Below, one piece after another: positions 33,985 through 45,612 of a stretch of DNA of 64,000 nt. The notes beneath the pieces are model-generated. The model was not told the origin of the DNA and searched no databases. It saw only the letters and a list, made by a program, of their open reading frames with translations. Source of the DNA: Spinacia oleracea (lineage: Eukaryota; Streptophyta; Magnoliopsida; Caryophyllales; Amaranthaceae); assembly GCF_020520425.1 (NCBI RefSeq), contig NC_079490.1, forward strand, positions 4,216,001 through 4,280,000. Direction: 5' to 3'. The translations under genes were made by a program, and so were the position numbers. Position 1 is the first letter of the stretch. Each line of letters starts with the position of its first letter.

Positions 33985-35580
33985 ATGAGAAATCGCAAGA
34001 AGGAGATGAGAAAATCAGACACAAAGCATATACCATTGCAATTATGCGAAGAGATATTGGCGAGGATGTCGGTAAGAGACCTATTAAGATTCAGGTGTGT
34101 CTATAAATCTTGGCGTTCAATTATTGATTCGTCTATATTCACTAGTATGCATCTTAATCTCTATAAAAACAACAATGATCATAAAAATGTTTTATTGGGT
34201 GTGGATAAGTACACTACAAAACCAACTCTTTGTCTTCTTCCTATCAACAAGTTTTTCCAAATTGGTGAAAAGATTGAAATTCATATTCCTAGATAAGGAT
34301 TTTGCATACTTGTTGGGAGTTGCAAAGGGTTGTTGTTGACAAAACTATGCAAAACGACAGAGACAAGACTATGGAACTTCTCTATGAGAAAGTCCCTTAA
34401 ACTTCCATGTTGCCCTATTTCAAACTATCCTTATTATATTGTGGGATTTTCTCCTTCGACTAATGACTATAAGGTGGTTGCATTTACGATTAATTCAATG
34501 GCGGTTTATTCACTTCGTGATCACCAGTGGAAGGTAAAGAACAACACGATGCTTATGAACCCTAAGTGGCATGTAGCAATACGACTACGGTTTAATGATG
34601 TTATTTTCGTAGAAAATGTTGCATACTGGTTTGAATATAATGCTCTTGATAATCTTGGTCCGTACACATACCAACAAAATCGTATTGTCTCGTTTGATTT
34701 CGATGTGGAAGAATTTAACCTTTTGGAACTGCCGGATGTTGAAAAAGAAATTATATTCAGATTTGTTTTCAGGCTAGAGGACTCACTAGCAGTTTTTAGC
34801 ATATCTACCGGTAACAGTCGTATATGGGTACTCGGAAAAGATCGTGGTAGCGGTAAGGCACCGTGGACTCTATGGTATTTTGGGGAAACAAATGTTGAAT
34901 TTGGCAAGTTCATTCATGAGCATAAATACAATTTACGTTCAAAGATTCTTTATCTCCAAGAAAGAAATACGTTTTTTACCACGTTGGTCGATGGACCATT
35001 GATATCTTATAACATCTAGACCTGGTAATCGGGCGGGGTGGGTCAGGGTCGGTGCGGGTCAAAAGAGGGTCGGGTATTGAAAGGGTCATTTTTAGCGGGT
35101 CGATAATGGGCGGGTCAAAAGCGGGTCGTGGGTCAATAGCGGGTCATTAGTGGGCGGGTCAATAAACGAGGAATGAAAAATGAAAAACAAAAGAGCCATG
35201 TGCAAGTACAAGTAAATACGAAGCTATACACGTAATTTTTTGTATCATTACTATTTTAATTTTCAAAATAATTGTAGTATAAGTTTGACCCTATAATGAC
35301 CCTGTCCAATAAAGGGCTCTGTCCAATAAGAGCCCTGCCCAATAAAAGCCCTATTAACTTGACCCTAACCCCTATATCCATTGGACTACCCTGTCCAATA
35401 ACCAGGTCTAATAACATCACAAGTCATGAATTTCGGTATGTGATGAAAAAAATTAACGGGTTTGTTGATACTTATACGGAGAGCTTGGTGTCACACACAG
35501 ATTCAAAATGGAGCGACGAGTACATTTGTCCTCAGAAGGTGAGAAAAAATAGTAAGCAGAAGCAAATCCAACAAGATTAG
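33985..35580 (+). pseudogene. F-box gene 3, pseudogene (nonsense codon plus MITE insertion)
   Basis: Closely related to gene 2 over its whole length. The frame starts at an ATG in the same context (F-box at about residues 15-52) and hits an in-frame TAA at 34,294-34,296 where gene 2 has AAA. The frame continues without indel to 35,016, where a 394-bp hAT MITE begins; its first TAG is also in frame. Homology resumes at 35,419 and ends at a TAG at 35,578-35,580. Either break alone would remove the C-terminal domain. Confidence 0.9.
35017..35410. mobile_element. hAT MITE inserted in F-box gene 3
   Basis: 394 bp, ends TAGACCTGGTAATCGG and CCAATAACCAGGTCTA, flanked by ATAACATC on both sides (35,009-35,016 and 35,411-35,418). 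Gene 2 shows the empty site as ATAATATC, confirming insertion. GCGGGTCA/GGGTCGGG words link it to the element at 18,687. Confidence 0.92.
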
Positions 35581-36112
35581 GATGCAAGTTAAGTTCAAGA
35601 ACTGTAATTTAAGAATTTTAGATTATTGTTAATGTAGTGTAGCCATGATTCATAATTAATTATTGGAGTTTATATTGTCATTCAATAGTTAAACCAATCT
35701 GTTGTTCGAAGTATGAAAAATTTAGTTAGAGATAAGCAAGCAATTAGGCGATAGTATTCTAGTTGAGTAAGAGTCTAATTAGTTCATTCCATGGTCAATG
35801 ACATCCTTGTTAGTGGTAAGATCGAGGTTCATTGGTTCAATGCATAAATATGTTACATGTTCAAATCCCCATTTGTAATTTGCATTGTTCTTGTGCTTTA
35901 AAAAAAAAGTCTAATTAGTTTAGGAATAGGATTTATGATTAATATACAAAAGAGTAGTTTATTAATGTTAGGCCGAATAGGAATTTGTAAGTAATTAAGA
36001 GTTAGAATCTTATTGATAGAGATAGAATCTCTTAGGATATTTGATGTATAATAGATTTCTAGTCGCATTAGGTTTCCTAATACACTTAGGACTACACACA
36101 TTCTTATTTATA

Positions 36113-36400
36113 TGGGGTGTACGATAAATATTGTACACCGAAGTTAAAGTTGACGTTAAATGTTTAAAAATTACCCTTATAGATGTAAAAGTTATCTACT
36201 GTAATAAAATTTTTCATTTTAATAAAAACTATTTCTTTAAAGTCAGTAATAACGTATAAAATTAATCATTCAACACTTTAAAATGTTTATTTATTAACTT
36301 TTCTTTTAATAATATAAAAGTTAGAGAAAACTGAGTAAAAGTTAGAGAAAACTGGGTAAAAGTTATGTTGGTGCACAATAAATTTATTGTACACCTTGTG
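36113..36400. mobile_element. MITE with palindromic ends
   Basis: GGTGTACGATAAATATTGTACACC at about 36,116 and GGTGCACAATAAATTTATTGTACACC at about 36,372 are each near-palindromes and match each other. They bound roughly 285 bp of AT-rich, non-coding DNA. From 35,581 to 36,112 only a possible SINE-like B-box (GTTCAAATCCCC, about 35,859) and F-box-flank duplication are visible. Confidence 0.5.
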
Positions 36401-36540
36401 CATGCAAGACCTTTTGTATACTATCTCAAAAGCGGTGGGCTGAGACCAGGGTCGAAGCGCAAGACCGAATAGGAAAATAGTTAACTTTTATCGCTTTATT
36501 GGTTTTTTTTTCTTTCACGAATTTTATAGTAATTCTCTTA

Positions 36541-36775
36541 TACTCCATCCTTCCTAGCATATTGTCCCGTTTGACTTTTCACATTTTTCAAAAACACGAC
36601 TTAATACGTAAATATTTCTAACTCTATTCGCATAAAAATTATTTAAAAAAAGTAGATATTCCAAAAAATATATAGAAACAAATATTATAAGACACCATAT
36701 GAGTCCTGGCTATATTATTACTTATAGGCTAATGAAAATTCATGGTCAAAGAATAATCTTTTTGGGACGGAGGGA
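36541..36775. mobile_element. Stowaway-like MITE
   Basis: CTCCATCC at the left and GGGACGGAGGGA at the right are inverted, with TA next to each. About 235 bp, AT-rich. The left end is one mismatch from the Stowaway consensus. Confidence 0.5.
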
Positions 36776-37193
36776 TAACTCTGTATTTGTTTGTGAAAGG
36801 TTATGACTTATGACTAGGCTAGTGGTGATAGACAAATAAAAAAGAACAATCTCGACATATTTTCATTCATCTTTTCCAAAAATACATTGATAGTGTCTCT
36901 TAAGTCTTAACCAATGGTTTGAGGTTTGAATCCTAACTTTTAAAAAATGAAAAAAGATCAACCTGCTACCCTTAATTGGATCATGTGGGGCGAGAGAGTT
37001 AGTCATTACGGTCGGCGGCGGACCCCTATAGTTTTTGCACAGAGTATTCTCAAAAAAATAAAAAAATAAAAAGTTGATAAACAAAATGAGTCCAAAACGG
37101 TGTCGTTTGGAAGACATATTAGCACAACAAAAGGCTTATCCATGACCAATTCCCCTCTTCTTTCTCCTCGTCTTGGCTGAAGTGTTGAGAGCC

Positions 37194-37400
37194 ATGGATG
37201 GAGCTCTGCAGATTTTCTGCACAAATTTCAAAGTACCCACCTCCATTAAAATGCCCCTCTTTGCAATCCACTCCCCTTCTTCCTCTCTCTCTCATCATTT
37301 TCTCTCTCTTCCCCCAAATCCCACCTCCTGTTTCTCTTCATACCTTTCTATGCCATCTCGCTTCCCTCCTACTTTCGGTAACAAAATTCTATCTTTCTTG

Positions 37401-37439
<39 letters not shown>

Positions 37440-40400
37440 TGAGAAATTATACCTATCTTTATGTGTTGTTTAGCTTGGATTGAGTTTATAATTTGAATTG
37501 CTTTTGTGGGTTTTGAATTTTTGATTGATTTCTGTTTTTGATGATTTCCTCTTTACATAATCTTTGTCTATGTACTGTTGTTGTACTTTTCGCTGCCCAC
37601 TTAGTAGGCTGTAATAAATAATTGTAGAACTAATTCTTATGTTATTTGGATGATTCTTTGTTGATTAGTGTTGGGTGTTGCTTGAATTTCTACATTTGAT
37701 GCCTTCCATTTTGCTTAATCTACTTATAATGTTATCTGAAATGAGTTTATTTTGTGTTTTTTGAACTTGGATTCAGTCCAATTTGCAACCCCAGATAGCC
37801 AATTGAGCGTTGAGGTCAGCACTGAAACTAGTGAATGGGGAATGCAAGGTATGTGCATTTCTGTATTTGATCAAATTCTTACTATCAACCTATTGAATCA
37901 TGTGACCTAATTTGTGACTAGATTTCGACGCACGTTAGACTTAAGACCTTAAATATTCACAATTGATTTGGGCTCATTATATTATAAAGACACCTTTCAT
38001 GATTTTCTTTTTCCTAGGTTTGATCCTTTTTCTTGTCAATGTTGGTAATTTGGGTGTTTTTCTAGTGAATGGGTGTTCGGAATTGTGGAAAGTTTGGAGA
38101 TTTGGGGGATTGAAACGTTGATCATGGGCCATTTAGTTCATAATACTTTCGTTACAGTTGAGTCAAAACTTTTTTGTGTTAGCCCTTAACTAGTTATTAC
38201 ACATTTAGTTTCCAAGTAAATAGACATAGGTATGGTGTTATATTAACGCTTCAATTCGTAGAGGGAATGAAGTAAGTAAATGGAAAGAGAAAAGGAGGTG
38301 AAAAATGGAGGAAGATTCATAATATTAATGTTATTTTTAGTGGTTTATGAAGATCATGGATGCTTTCGTGGCTCCTCTCGTTTCTGTCTACATTACAGCT
38401 TTTACATATGCAATTTTGTGACACGGAAAATCTGCCTTTTATATTTCTCATGATTCACTTTCAAACACAAATGCATTGATGTCAAGAAAGAAAACCAGTT
38501 GCCAATAGCTGAGTTTAAGCATGTTGGGGCATCTAGTTGATAGCTTCTTATAAACATTTGGATTTGTAATTACATTCACCATTTTCAGCCTATCCTATTG
38601 CCAATCTTGAAAAGCAATAATAGTTGCCTTTTGTTACTTAATTTGTTATTTGGCAAATATTGGAAGTTTTAACTATTTAAACCCAACTTGTTTGCCATTA
38701 TGTGGATGCTCATCCAGTCATCCATCTTCTATTCAGAAGTTCTTTTATTGATCAACCCCATTTCCATAACATCAATGATTTGATTCCATGTTATCACTTG
38801 GCTTGCAGATTTTTATACACTAAGAAAAGAGGTAGAAAATACAAGTAAACGTGCGGAAGAGATTGTAGTCTCTGCTGGATCGGAACATTTGGAGAGAGAG
38901 CTTGCAGATTTGGAGTCCAAAGCAGCTGATAGCACTTTGTGGGATGACCGTGCTAAGGCCCAAGAAACTCTTTCGGCTCTGAATGATGTCAAAGATAAAC
39001 TAAAACTTCTCAAAGATTTTCGAACCCAGGTCTCGACTTCTGTCATCTATGAAGTTATTCTGCACCATGATTCCATTATTTTCTGTCAGTTAAAAGATAC
39101 AGAATTTGCCATTCCCCTTCCCCTCTCAATCCTTGGTTGAATTAAAACTTCTCTTCAAAACTGAACCAGATCTTGTAAAACTACTACGACAACATTTCCA
39201 TGTACGTCTACTTATCTTAGGCAACAAATCAAGCTTATTTCCATTAAAAAAATTGTTTTTACCACCTATAAAAATCGAAAATTTGTTTTTTACCACCTAA
39301 AAAAAATTAAAACTTGTCGAAAAAAATTCGATTTTTGTAGGTGGTAAAAAACAATGTCCTAATTTATTTATTTTTTTAAAAAAAACAAGCTTGTTGATAC
39401 TGGCGCTTCTTCCTGAACGTCCGGGTTCAACAAAACAAAATATTGAGTTAGACTGCACGGCTTATTGGTACTGCTAAACAAGACCAAATTTTCAACTGTG
39501 TTACGTTACATACATACTGCTGATGTTCTTTATTTCATGTATCGGTTCTAAATGCATTCATTTCTTGCAGGTTGAAGAGGCAGAAACAATAGTTAACCTT
39601 ACTGAAGAGATGGATTCTACTGATACTGCACTTCTTCAAGAGGCTGCCAGCATTATTAAGGAGTTGAACAAAGCACTTGATCGTTTTGAATTAACAGAGC
39701 TGCTTTCTGGTCTTTATGACAAAGAGGGTGCTGTTATAACTATCTCAGCTGGTGCCGGGGGGACTGATGCTCAGGTGGGTTGATCCTTCAAGCACATTAT
39801 TTTCTTTCCATAAATTGGGTTTTGCGGCTGAGTTTTTCTTTCTATTTTTTCGTTATGTTTATAAATTTTTTCTTGGGATATCGGATGAAAAGCTTGAACT
39901 TTGTCAGAGAAGGTTAAAATAAGGAAGTCCAGTAACATATTCACAATACAGTTAATTGATGAATTGCTTTATGTCTTAGGCTCTATCTGATAGGGTATAA
40001 AACGTTTTCATGGAAAACAATTTTCCTCTTTTCAATCATTTTACGTTGTTTGGTTTTGCAAGGGATGAAAACAATTTCCCATAACTCACTCAAAGGTGGA
40101 AACATCCTTTCCATTTGAAAGGGAGGGGAACCACTTTTCCACTTTTCCACCTTTCCTCCTTACCTCCCTCTCCCTTCTTCCCCTCAATTTTCACCATTTT
40201 CTCCCATTTTCCTTTAAGGAACCAAACAACATAAAACTAGTTTGGAATTGTTTTTTCTATGGAAAATCATTTTGTACTGAAAACGTTTTACACCAAACCA
40301 AACGGAGCCTTAAATTGGTTTATGAGACCTGTGATTCGGCTTGTTCCTTCAACTCATATCTGTACATGAGATAAATGTTAGAATCTTCTTGCCCTATTAT

Positions 40401-42611
40401 TCCAGTCTTTTGTAAATTCTTTGATATATTTCAGTGCAGGATTGGGCTGATATGCTTCTCAGGATGTATATGAGATGGGCAGAAAAGCAGAAATATAAGG
40501 CTAAAGTGGTTGATAAATCTTTTGGAGAAGAAGCAGGTATCAAATCTGCAACAGTTGAGATTGATGGTCGTTATGCTTATGGTTATCTTTCTGGAGAAAA
40601 AGGCACACATCGCATAGTGAGGCAGTCGCCTTTTAATTCCAAGGGTCTTCGTCAGGTTATCTCCCTATTCACATCTCTGTTCTTCTGCATTCCAAACTTT
40701 GACCTTTCCTTTTCATCTCCCGTAAATACTATTTTGTTCTAACAACTTAGTTAATATTTTGGTTGTTGAAGTTTTATACTCCCTCTGTAGTACGGTTTGA
40801 CTAAAAACACGGGTTTTAAGAAAAGTGAATAAGTGTATGGGAAATTGAAATATAATACATTGATGATTGATTTTATGAGAAAGTAGAATACACTACATGT
40901 GGAAGTGAAATATAGTACTTAGGGAAGTGGAATATAATGGGGAGGTTTTCAAGGCATTTTTAATTAATATAGTACATGGGAAAGTGGGAAAATTAATGAC
41001 AAAAAATAGAAATAGGATTATAATTTTGAGACGCCTAAAATAGAAACAGGGACTATAAAAATGGGACGGAGGGAGTACATCCTAATTTCACACTATATGA
41101 CTTGACTAATCAAAGCTGAAAGTTTGCAAATTTTGACCTCAAAAGTCCAAACAGAACAAAGTTTTTACTCGAATTGCAAGTAATAGTTGGTCTTGTCCCA
41201 CTTCACAGTCTGTCAACGTATGTGTTTGAAGTCTGGTATGAGTAAACATTAACATCATTTGCAGACACACTTTCATGTGTTTAAGATTAACATTGTATTT
41301 AGTTTACTTTGACGTTGTATGCAGACAAGTTTTTCTGGTGTTGAAGTTATGCCTCTTCTTCCTGAAGAGTCACTGAATGTTGAAATTCCTGAAGAAGACT
41401 TGGAAATAACTTTCACAAGGGCTGGTGGAAAAGGAGGTCAAAATGTTAACAAGGTTGAAACTGCTGTTAGAATCACTCACATTCCAACTGGTGTCGCAGT
41501 CCGATGCTCAGGTCTGACACTTCCCCTCAAACTAATATCTATGTTGAACCAAGATTAATTTTAGATTTATTTTTACACTTAAGCTCCGTATGGTTTGATG
41601 TAAAACGTCTTCATTACAAAATGATTTTCACAATTCCAAACTAGTTTTCCTTTGTTTGGTTCCTTAAAAGACAAGTGGTTTCCCTCCCTTTCAAATGGAA
41701 AAAGGTTTTCCACCTTTAAGGGAGTTAGGGAAAATTGTTTTTCATCCCTTGCCCAACCAAACAACGTAAATGATTGAAAAGGGAAAAATCATTTTCCATG
41801 AAAACGTTTTGCACTCTACTAAATGGAACCTAAGTATTCCCTCCATCTCGTTTTACTTGTTCCATTTGACTGTTTTTTTATGAGAGTATTTTGAGTAAAA
41901 TGGAGCAAGTAAAATTAGACGCAGGGAGTAATTGCAAAGAAAACCTAGGTTATTAGACTCCCAGCAATCAGCATTAGTGAAAATGGACTCGAACCAAAAT
42001 TAACCCAAATTTTTCAGCAGTAATTGCTGAATAGTGCTACGCATGAGTTACATGATGCTATGTTACCGGACTCAGATACCCATATCGGACACGGGTATGT
42101 GTCCAAGTGTCCGACACGTCTATTTTGTGAAAAATTGCATGATTCTGGTCCAAAATGAAGTGTCGAAGTGTCCATACCCACGTCCAAGTGTCGAGGATCT
42201 GACACGGGTATTTAAGGTTATCTATATCTGATTATTTGCTAGCAAAAAATTTCAAATGTTCTTTACATTCTTGATGGTTTAAACATCTGATACTTTTGGA
42301 ACCGGTGATATTCAGAGGAGAGATCCCAAATACAAAACAAAGTGAAGGCTCTAAATCGACTGAAAGCCAAACTTTTGGTCATTGCTGTGGAGCAAAGGGC
42401 GTCCGAGATCAAGCAGATCAGGGGAGATGTCGTGAAGGCGGAGTGGGGCCAGCAAATACGAAATTACGTGTTTCACCCGTACAAGCTTGTGAAAGACGTG
42501 CGTACGAGCTACGAGACTTCAGATATCACTTCAGTAATGGATGGTGATTTAGATCCATTCATTAAATCTTACTTGAAACATAAGTACACTCAGATGCTTA
42601 CAAGTAGTTAG
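37194..42611 (+). CDS. PrfB1: Plastid peptide chain release factor 2, seven exons
   Basis: Exons: 37194-37377, 37777-37848, 38809-39029, 39571-39774, 40440-40655, 41325-41511, 42316-42611. All GT-AG, joining to 459 aa, close to the roughly 456 aa of Arabidopsis PrfB1 (HCF109). The first 60 or so residues are Ser/Pro-rich with few acidic residues, as in a chloroplast transit peptide. The SPF codon-recognition tripeptide is at 290-292 and the GGQ peptidyl-tRNA hydrolysis motif at 336-338. It releases plastid polypeptides at UGA and UAA; in Arabidopsis it also stabilises UGA-containing plastid transcripts. No frameshift site of the bacterial prfB type is present. Introns carry four MITEs. The upstream TTG-initiated extension to 37,173 is not used. 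Confidence 0.95.
37402..37436. repeat. (AT)n microsatellite in PrfB intron 1
   Basis: About 17 uninterrupted AT units shortly after the exon 1 donor; a likely length-polymorphic marker. Confidence 0.95.
39230..39360. repeat. Inverted TTTTTTACCACCTA repeat in PrfB intron 3
   Basis: TTGTTTTTTACCACCTA and TAGGTGGTAAAAAACAA face each other around a short AT-rich loop, forming a hairpin. The same word is tandemly repeated at 29,755-29,905. Confidence 0.55.
39979..40309. mobile_element. Tourist-like MITE, family A copy 2, in PrfB intron 4
   Basis: 331 bp, ends GGCTCTATCTGAT and CCAAACGGAGCC, flanked by TTA (39,976-39,978 and 40,310-40,312). Shares internal sequence with 14,476-14,816. Confidence 0.8.
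40779..41075. mobile_element. Stowaway MITE in PrfB intron 5
   Basis: 297 bp, CTCCCTCTGT and GACGGAGGGAG ends, flanked by TA. Inside are repeated GAAATATARTAC blocks. No coding capacity. Confidence 0.8.
41583..41830. mobile_element. Tourist-like MITE, family A copy 3, inverted, in PrfB intron 6
   Basis: 248 bp, ends GCTCCGTATGGTTTG and CTAAATGGAACC, flanked by TAA (41,580-41,582 and 41,831-41,833). It is in the opposite orientation to copies 1 and 2 and lacks part of the interior. Confidence 0.75.
41837..41928. mobile_element. Short Stowaway MITE in PrfB intron 6
   Basis: About 92 bp, TTCCCTCCATCTCG and GACGCAGGGAG ends flanked by TA, with TTTTACTTGTTCCATTT and its complement making a near-complete hairpin. 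It lies within a few bases of the family A element. Confidence 0.65.
42055..42220. repeat. GGACACGGGTATGTGTCC-type repeat in PrfB intron 6
   Basis: GGACACGGGTA, GTCCGACACG, AAGTGTCGAAGTGTCC and GACACGGGTA form direct and inverted copies over about 160 bp. It looks like another small dispersed repeat. The open frames here are artefacts. Confidence 0.4.
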
Positions 42612-42962
42612 AGATTGAGTTTGTATATCTTCTTCTTTGTGGAAGGTTAGGTGTCAAAGATAATTTTTTGTATAATGATTAATGAGTAGTTGGATTCTGG
42701 AGTTTATGATCATATTTTATTCATATGTAATCTTCTGCTGATTACTCTGTTGTAATGACGTACGTGGAGAAGGCTTCAATTGAATGGTTACGCAAAATGT
42801 ATAGCACTTGTAGCCTGCACTGTAATTGAGTGGTTTCGTAACCAGATGTTCTTTTACTATATAAATATTAGTGTTCTTAAGGTGTACCATAGTCCACCTT
42901 CTAAATTGCGGCAGTTGAATCGTTGAACTCTATACAAATCTTTATAACTCTGACGGCAGATT

Positions 42963-45300
42963 AGACCTGTCAAAAATCGTCCCTAACAGGAGATACAGTC
43001 TTGAACAAGATTTTTGTGACCCGTAACCTGGTCAAAATCGAACCCGAATAATCAGAAAAATAACAGGTCAAAACCGGACCGAACGGCTTGACCTATTAGA
43101 AATCGTTGTATTTATATTAATAAATAAGATTACGAAAAATTTTAAGCACATTAAACATGTTACTATTGTTGGGTGTAATATGATTTTGATTTGAATTATA
43201 CGTCATTTTATGGTTGAATTTGGCTAAATATAAAGTTGTGTATGAATATTGATTAATTTATGCACATATTTGGTATTTTTATTACCCAAATTAATTAACG
43301 GTTTTTTCATGAAATGCCCCCGAGGTTTGCAAAAATGCACCAAATACCCTCGTGTGTTTCGAATCACATAATATACCCCTATTTTTCCGTACTGTTCATG
43401 AGATGCACTTGGAGCTAACGGACGTTAGTCTTCCGTTAGTTGCAATTTACCATTTTGCCCTTAATGATGTTTTTCGACATAAATTCCAAAAAAATCTCAA
43501 ACTTCTTATCTTTCTCTCTCCTCTCCCCTGTTCTTCCTCTTTCTCTCTCCTCTCCCCTGTTCTCTCCTCTCCCCTGTTCTTACTCTTGCTCTCTGGTCGG
43601 CGGTGGTCGATCTCCTTCGCACGCCACCGCAATGTTCTTCGGTGTAGATCGAGATCCTTCACGCGCCATCAAATTTAAATGGATTGTTCTTGAATTCACT
43701 CCTCCCTCAATTCTTAATTGTGCTCTCTACCATTGTTGACCAAGGTTGGAAGCTTTAACCGTGATGACAGGTAATCTCTCTCCTTAACTCCTCCCTCGAT
43801 TCTTTTTCACTATGTTCTCTTTGTGATGTTTTTGTGTTGTGAAATTGGGGGTTTCTTTATAAATTAGGGTTCTCTTATTGGGGGTTTTAAAAATTAGGGT
43901 TCTTCGATTGGAGGATTGGTTAAACTAGGGTTGTTTTATTGGGGGTTTTTCGAAAACTAGGGTTCTCGACTGAGGCTTTTTCGGTAATTGAGTGTTGGTA
44001 ATTTGGGGATATCATTGTCGATTTGGATAGTAATTAACAAAGAAAGGGTTGTTGATTGGATTTGTATATTAATGTTGCAGGTTAAATTGTGCCCATTAAA
44101 ATTTGGGGCTTTGACAAAACAAGAACTAAGATACTGAATTACTGGGGCTTGACTTATGAGAACACGTTAATCTTTCTTGTAGAGGAGAACAAAGCACGGG
44201 TTATGACTTATGAGAACATATTATGATTTTAATTGTAAAGAGTAAAGAATACCACAAATATGGGTAAGCAACCGGCAATCCTCAATATAAAAGGGCTCAG
44301 CAACAAGTTAATGCACGTTAAGATTACAAGTTACCTAAATTGTATTTCTTATCTCTTGTTTTGTTGGTTCTTTTTTGTGTGTTGCAGTGCCGCACCTGCT
44401 GTAAGAATGGGTTTAGATTAGAGAAGAAAGGTCTGGAATGGAGAAAAATAAGACTGCAGAAGAGAAATTAATGGGAAATCGTATTGATAACCAACCAATG
44501 AAACCAGCTTGCATTCGAGAGACTAGACTATCCCAACAACAAAGCTGCTAAAACATGATTTCTGAATGGATCTACTTCTCTTTTATCTCCTCTTTTAATT
44601 ACATTTCTCACTGGCATACAAGCTGACTTTCCAATCCCCATAGTAATGCTACATTGCTAGCAGCAGCAATGTCTCCTCTTTTTCTTTTGTTTCTTTTCCT
44701 TGCATTCACGCCAAGTGCATCCAGGCTTCCAGGTAGGGCAATACGCAGAGTGAATAAAGATTTTCAAAGGCTCCTAACAGGGGATGTAATAAAGCACTCT
44801 TAAACGCTATATAAGTCTTGTTATTCCACAATTTTATTTGATTATTACTTATATTTCTGTTTTAGGTTTAACTTTTAGGTTGATTAAATTGATTTAGGTG
44901 AACGATTTGTGGAAATCAAATTCTGCAGTTTAAAAGCAGTTTGGGTATTTGGTGCAACTTAGTTTCAAAATAGGTGTATTTTATGAATTATGAACACGAC
45001 TTAACGGATGACTAACGGAAAGTCGGTTTAGGGGTATTTGGTGCAAACTTGGGAAAAAATAGGGGTATATTATGTGATTCAAAAGACGCGAGGGTATTTG
45101 GTGCGTTTTTGCAAACCTCAGGGGCATTTCATGAAAAAACCGATTAATTAAAATATAATACGCGTTTTAAAATCTCTCAAACCGTTGGTCGATCCAAACT
45201 CGAAAGTTCTAGGTCTTGAACAAGTATTTGTGAACCCAAACTCGAAAGTGACCAACCCACCTGGAAGTTATTACCCTACCGACCCGTTTGACATGTCTAG
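42963..45300. mobile_element. hAT-like element interrupted by a MULE
   Basis: TAGACCTGTCAAA at 42,963 and TTTGACATGTCTA ending near 45,297 are inverted ends. Both flanking arms carry degenerate GGTCAAAACCGGACC or CGACCCGTTTGAC-type sequence like the other hAT MITEs. GGCAGAT and GGCAGCAT outside the ends may be a decayed 8-bp duplication. Removing the nested MULE leaves about 480 bp, the size of a MITE. Confidence 0.5.
43299..45142. mobile_element. Non-autonomous Mutator-like element, long TIRs and 9-bp duplication
   Basis: 1,844 bp. About the first 97 bp, starting CGGTTTTTTCATGAAATGCCCC, is repeated inverted at the right end with few mismatches. The 9-bp direct repeat ATTAATTAA flanks it (43,290-43,298 and 45,143-45,151), the Mutator signature. 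The inside has no transposase. It contains CTCTCCTCTCCCCTGTTC repeats (about 43,520-43,590), a GC-rich stretch at 43,590-43,680, and splice-like and leader-like sequence to about 44,500, so captured gene fragments (Pack-MULE) are possible but I recognise none. Confidence 0.88.
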
Positions 45301-45612
45301 GCAGCATGCATACAGAGGAAACTTAAATCTGAAATAAGCCAAAGAAATGAAAAGAGGAAAAGAGGAAATGCAGTGCTAATCAATTAAATTACTCCATAGG
45401 TATCTGCTACTTTGATCACTGAAAACTGAAGAATAAAGCTTTTTGCTTGCCAAATATGGTAACATTACTTTTATACTTGACCAGCAGATCAGCTAAAAAG
45501 GGTTAGTTCCATATACAAAAACCATTTACAGGGACAAAATAACTACATATTAACAACAAAAACAGGGGATATCACATAGGATTAGATCTAAAAGCCTTGC
45601 CTCAAAACACCA

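Noticed and set aside
37194-42611. Programmed +1 frameshift site as in bacterial prfB
   Set aside because: No in-frame UGA or SD-like slippery site; the seven exons join in one frame.
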